A stretch of DNA of 7,871 nucleotides from Chloroflexota bacterium (GTDB taxonomy: Bacteria > Chloroflexota > Anaerolineae > 4572-78 > J111): assembly GCA_003694775.1 (NCBI GenBank), contig RFJV01000485.1:1-7871 (forward strand), written 5' to 3'. Of the stretch, positions 6,402 to 7,871 are shown one piece after another. Within the stretch, counting starts at the first letter, position 1; every line of letters starts with the position of its first letter. A program made the translations under genes and the position numbers. The notes under the pieces were generated by a model. The model searched no databases, had not been told where the DNA came from, and saw nothing but the letters and a program-made list of their open reading frames with translations.

Positions 6402-6429
6402 TCTCCAATCCCCAATCTCTAATCTCTAC
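6395..6429. repeat. 7-bp tandem array (TCTCCAA-like, five units) reaching into the 3' end of livM
   Basis: On the plus strand the units read TCTCCAA twice, TCCCCAA, TCTCTAA and TCTCTAC. The reverse complement (TTGGAGA, TTGGGGA) matches the core of the adjacent 8-bp array, so the two form an inverted pair around a 7-nt remnant. The last units include the livM stop codon and its final codons. Confidence 0.85.
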
Positions 6430-7450
6430 TCCCGAATTTCTCCGTCATCCGGCGGTAGAACTGGGCAAAACCACCGGGGTAGAAAATCATCACCAGGATG
6501 AGCAGGAGACCGTAGATGATGAGATGCAAGCCGGGCAGGTCGGACAGGTTGGAGCGAAGCCATTCGATGATGAAGATGAAGGGGAAGGCGATAAAAGCCC
6601 CACCCCAGATGCTTCCGCGTCCGCCAATGTAGGCAATTGCCAGGACTTCCACGGTTCGGGAGGTGAGCATAATCTGGGGGGTAAGAATACCGAAGTAATG
6701 GGCGTAGAATCCGCCCAGCCAGCCGGCAAAGGTGCACTGCACTGTAAAGTTGAACACCCGGTAGTAGGTAGGATTGACCCCGGAAGCACGGGCCGCGTCC
6801 AGGTTCTGTCCGATGGCTTTGAAGGCCAGTCCGTAGTGGGAGTTGATAATCTTTTTCAGGATGATGTAGGTAATGAGCATCATCGTGGCGATGATGTAGT
6901 AGTAGGGCAGGTTCGAGGAGGTCTCCAGCAGGGTGGGGGTGTTCAACCCCAGGGGGCCGCGGGTCAGGTCTACCAGGTTGCGGGCCAGGCCCATCAAGGC
7001 CAGGCCCACAAACCAGGCCATCACCGCGGCAAAGATACCCCGGAGACGCAGGGTAATCACGCCCAGCACAAACCCAATCAGCCCGGCGGGAATGGCTCCG
7101 ATAAAGATGCCAATCCAGGGCGACAGGCCAAAATTGACCGCCAGCAAGGCCGACGTATACGCGCCGACACCAAAGAAAGCCGCAAACCCAAAATTGACGA
7201 TATTGATGTAGCCGGTGGTGAAGTCAAAGGCAATGGCCTGTGCCCCAATGAGCGCGGCACTGACCAGCCACCGGAGCAGGTACTCCTCGTTAAACGGCGG
7301 GATGAACGGGAGCAAAAAAAGCAGAATAATAGAAACCAGCCCCATCTTTGAGAATCCCAGGTATTCCCAGAAGGCCCAGAACGGATGAATAGATGTTCCG
7401 GCGGCGGGCTGACTTTTTTCTGTTATGGCAGGAGAGGTGCTTTCCGGCAT
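6419..7450 (-). CDS. livM: Branched-chain amino acid-type ABC transporter permease, LivM family
   Basis: The 343-residue product is a polytopic inner-membrane permease. After a polar tail of about 35 residues come hydrophobic segments at about 37-51, 62-78, 88-105, 110-134, 139-157, 184-198, 264-298 and 308-325. The LivM signature is present as GYINIVNFGFAAFFGVGAYT (80-99), and GGRGSIWGGAFIA (276-288) is the usual late motif. The cytoplasmic coupling loop that contacts the ATPase is at about 207-237 (AIGQNLDAARASGVNP). GAGGAG six bases before the ATG supports the start. It pairs with the LivH-type permease before it. Members of this family import amino acids, ureas and other small polar solutes; beside an MttB homologue it may import the methylated amine, which is inference. 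Its TAG stop and last residues lie in a heptamer repeat, so the C-terminus may have been reshaped by it. Confidence 0.94.
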   Translation of the reverse strand: MPESTSPAITEKSQPAAGTSIHPFWAFWEYLGFSKMGLVSIILLFLLPFIPPFNEEYLLRWLVSAALIGAQAIAFDFTTGYINIVNFGFAAFFGVGAYTSALLAVNFGLSPWIGIFIGAIPAGLIGFVLGVITLRLRGIFAAVMAWFVGLALMGLARNLVDLTRGPLGLNTPTLLETSSNLPYYYIIATMMLITYIILKKIINSHYGLAFKAIGQNLDAARASGVNPTYYRVFNFTVQCTFAGWLGGFYAHYFGILTPQIMLTSRTVEVLAIAYIGGRGSIWGGAFIAFPFIFIIEWLRSNLSDLPGLHLIIYGLLLILVMIFYPGGFAQFYRRMTEKFGSRD

Positions 7451-7456
7451 GGTTGA

Positions 7457-7462
7457 CTCCTC
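7457..7462 (-). promoter_or_regulatory. Ribosome binding site of livM
   Basis: GAGGAG lies six bases before the livM ATG, just beyond the end of the heptamer array, so the repeat has not invaded the initiation region. Confidence 0.7.
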
Positions 7463-7470
7463 TAACTAAA

Positions 7471-7526
7471 GGTTGAAGGTTAAAGGTTGAAGGTTGAAGG
7501 TTAAAGGGTGAAGGGTGAAGGGTGTA
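7471..7526. repeat. 7-bp tandem repeat array (GGTTGAA-like, eight units)
   Basis: Eight head-to-tail heptamers on the plus strand read GGTTGAA, GGTTAAA, GGTTGAA, GGTTGAA, GGTTAAA, GGGTGAA, GGGTGAA and GGGTGTA. They fill most of the 87-bp gap between the livH-type and livM genes, a junction that is usually tight. Units vary at two or three fixed positions, so the array looks like replication slippage followed by point change. It is non-coding. Confidence 0.9.
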
Positions 7527-7537
7527 AGTTCTGAGTC

Positions 7538-7871
7538 TTACTGCTCCAGGATACCCTTTACTTCACTTCCGAACAGGCCGGAAGGCTTGAAAATCAACAT
7601 CACAATGATGATGGCCGTGGGAATCACATCTTCCCAGCCAACGCCCACGTAGTAAGAGGTCAGGGTCTGCAGAAGGGCAACGATAAAGCCGCCCACCACC
7701 GCGGCAGACACGTTCCCCAACCCCACCAGAATAACCACGTACCAGGCCACATACAGCGGTTTCAGTCCGGCGGAGGGATAGGCGGGGAAGATAAACAGCA
7801 GGCTGGCCCCGGCCATTGCCGCCAGACCGGCGCTCAAGGACAGAGTCAGGAGCTGGATGTTGTTCAGGTTA
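7538..7871 (-). CDS. livH: Branched-chain amino acid-type ABC transporter permease, LivH family (5' part outside the window)
   Basis: Only the last 110 residues are inside the window; the frame is open to the edge at 7871 and the true start lies beyond it. A TTG at 7837 is an internal codon. The visible part begins with NLNNIQLLTLSLSAGLAAMAGA, matching the LivH cytoplasmic loop and following helix. It continues with a hydrophobic segment, GLGNVSAAVVGGFIVALLQT (the LivH motif before the penultimate helix), and ends with DVIPTAIIIVMLIFKPSGLFG, the characteristic LivH C-terminal signature. With LivM it would form the membrane channel of an uptake ABC transporter whose binding protein and ATPases are not visible here. 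The product ends normally with a TAA. The substrate is unknown; context suggests a methylated amine or amino acid. Confidence 0.92.
   Translation of the reverse strand, partial: NLNNIQLLTLSLSAGLAAMAGASLLFIFPAYPSAGLKPLYVAWYVVILVGLGNVSAAVVGGFIVALLQTLTSYYVGVGWEDVIPTAIIIVMLIFKPSGLFGSEVKGILEQ

Noticed and set aside
6312..6418. A sigma-70-type promoter before the mttB-like gene (TATCTA as -10 with a TTGGAG repeat as -35)
   Set aside because: The available TTGGAG and TTGGGG copies give spacings of 14 or 21 bases, not about 17, and these hexamers recur because of the repeat.
6332..6429. CRISPR array
   Set aside because: Units are 7-8 bp, contiguous and without unique spacers, so this is a microsatellite-like array.
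6312..7537. A cobalamin riboswitch in the gaps of this B12-dependent cluster
   Set aside because: The gaps are too short and repeat-filled, and no B12-box-like sequence is visible.

Overview
This window is a single co-directional block: all eight genes lie on the minus strand, so transcription runs from high to low coordinates. The DNA is GC-rich with short gaps. Two of the gaps are filled by degenerate 7-8 bp tandem repeats. The gene content (anaerobic corrinoid methyl transfer, a glycine-betaine-type MttB homologue without a pyrrolysine codon) and the heptamer arrays would suit an anaerobic bacterium such as an Anaerolineae-like Chloroflexota. That placement is a guess from style and content; no marker gene is present.

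Layout in transcription order: (1) the C-terminal part of a LivH-type ABC permease, cut by the window edge (7871-7538); (2) a LivM-type permease (7450-6419); (3) an MttB-family corrinoid methyltransferase (6311-4860); (4) an HcnB/OoxA-like FAD/NAD(P)/[2Fe-2S] oxidoreductase subunit (4794-3409); (5) an HcnC/OoxB/DadA-like FAD amine oxidase subunit, overlapping the previous gene by ATGA (3412-2237); (6) a pterin-binding methyltetrahydrofolate:corrinoid methyltransferase (2226-1354); (7) a GntR/FadR-type (FCD) regulator (1329-700); (8) a B12-binding corrinoid protein (661-20).

Read as a pathway, an imported methylated amine (plausibly a quaternary amine or betaine) would donate a methyl group to the corrinoid protein through the MttB homologue. 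The pterin-binding enzyme would pass that methyl from corrinoid to tetrahydrofolate, feeding the methyl branch of C1 metabolism. The remaining N-methyl or secondary amino acid could be oxidised by the two-subunit flavoenzyme, and the FCD regulator would sense a carboxylate ligand. Each family call is well supported by motifs; the joint pathway and its substrate are inference. A corrinoid-reactivating ATPase (RamA/RACo type), a small HcnA-like ferredoxin subunit, the ABC ATPases and the binding protein are not in this window.

The stretches without genes are all short (at most 107 bp). The gaps at 6312-6418 and 7451-7537 hold the tandem repeats; the others hold only ribosome binding sites and, at 4795-4859, a possible 20-codon ORF.
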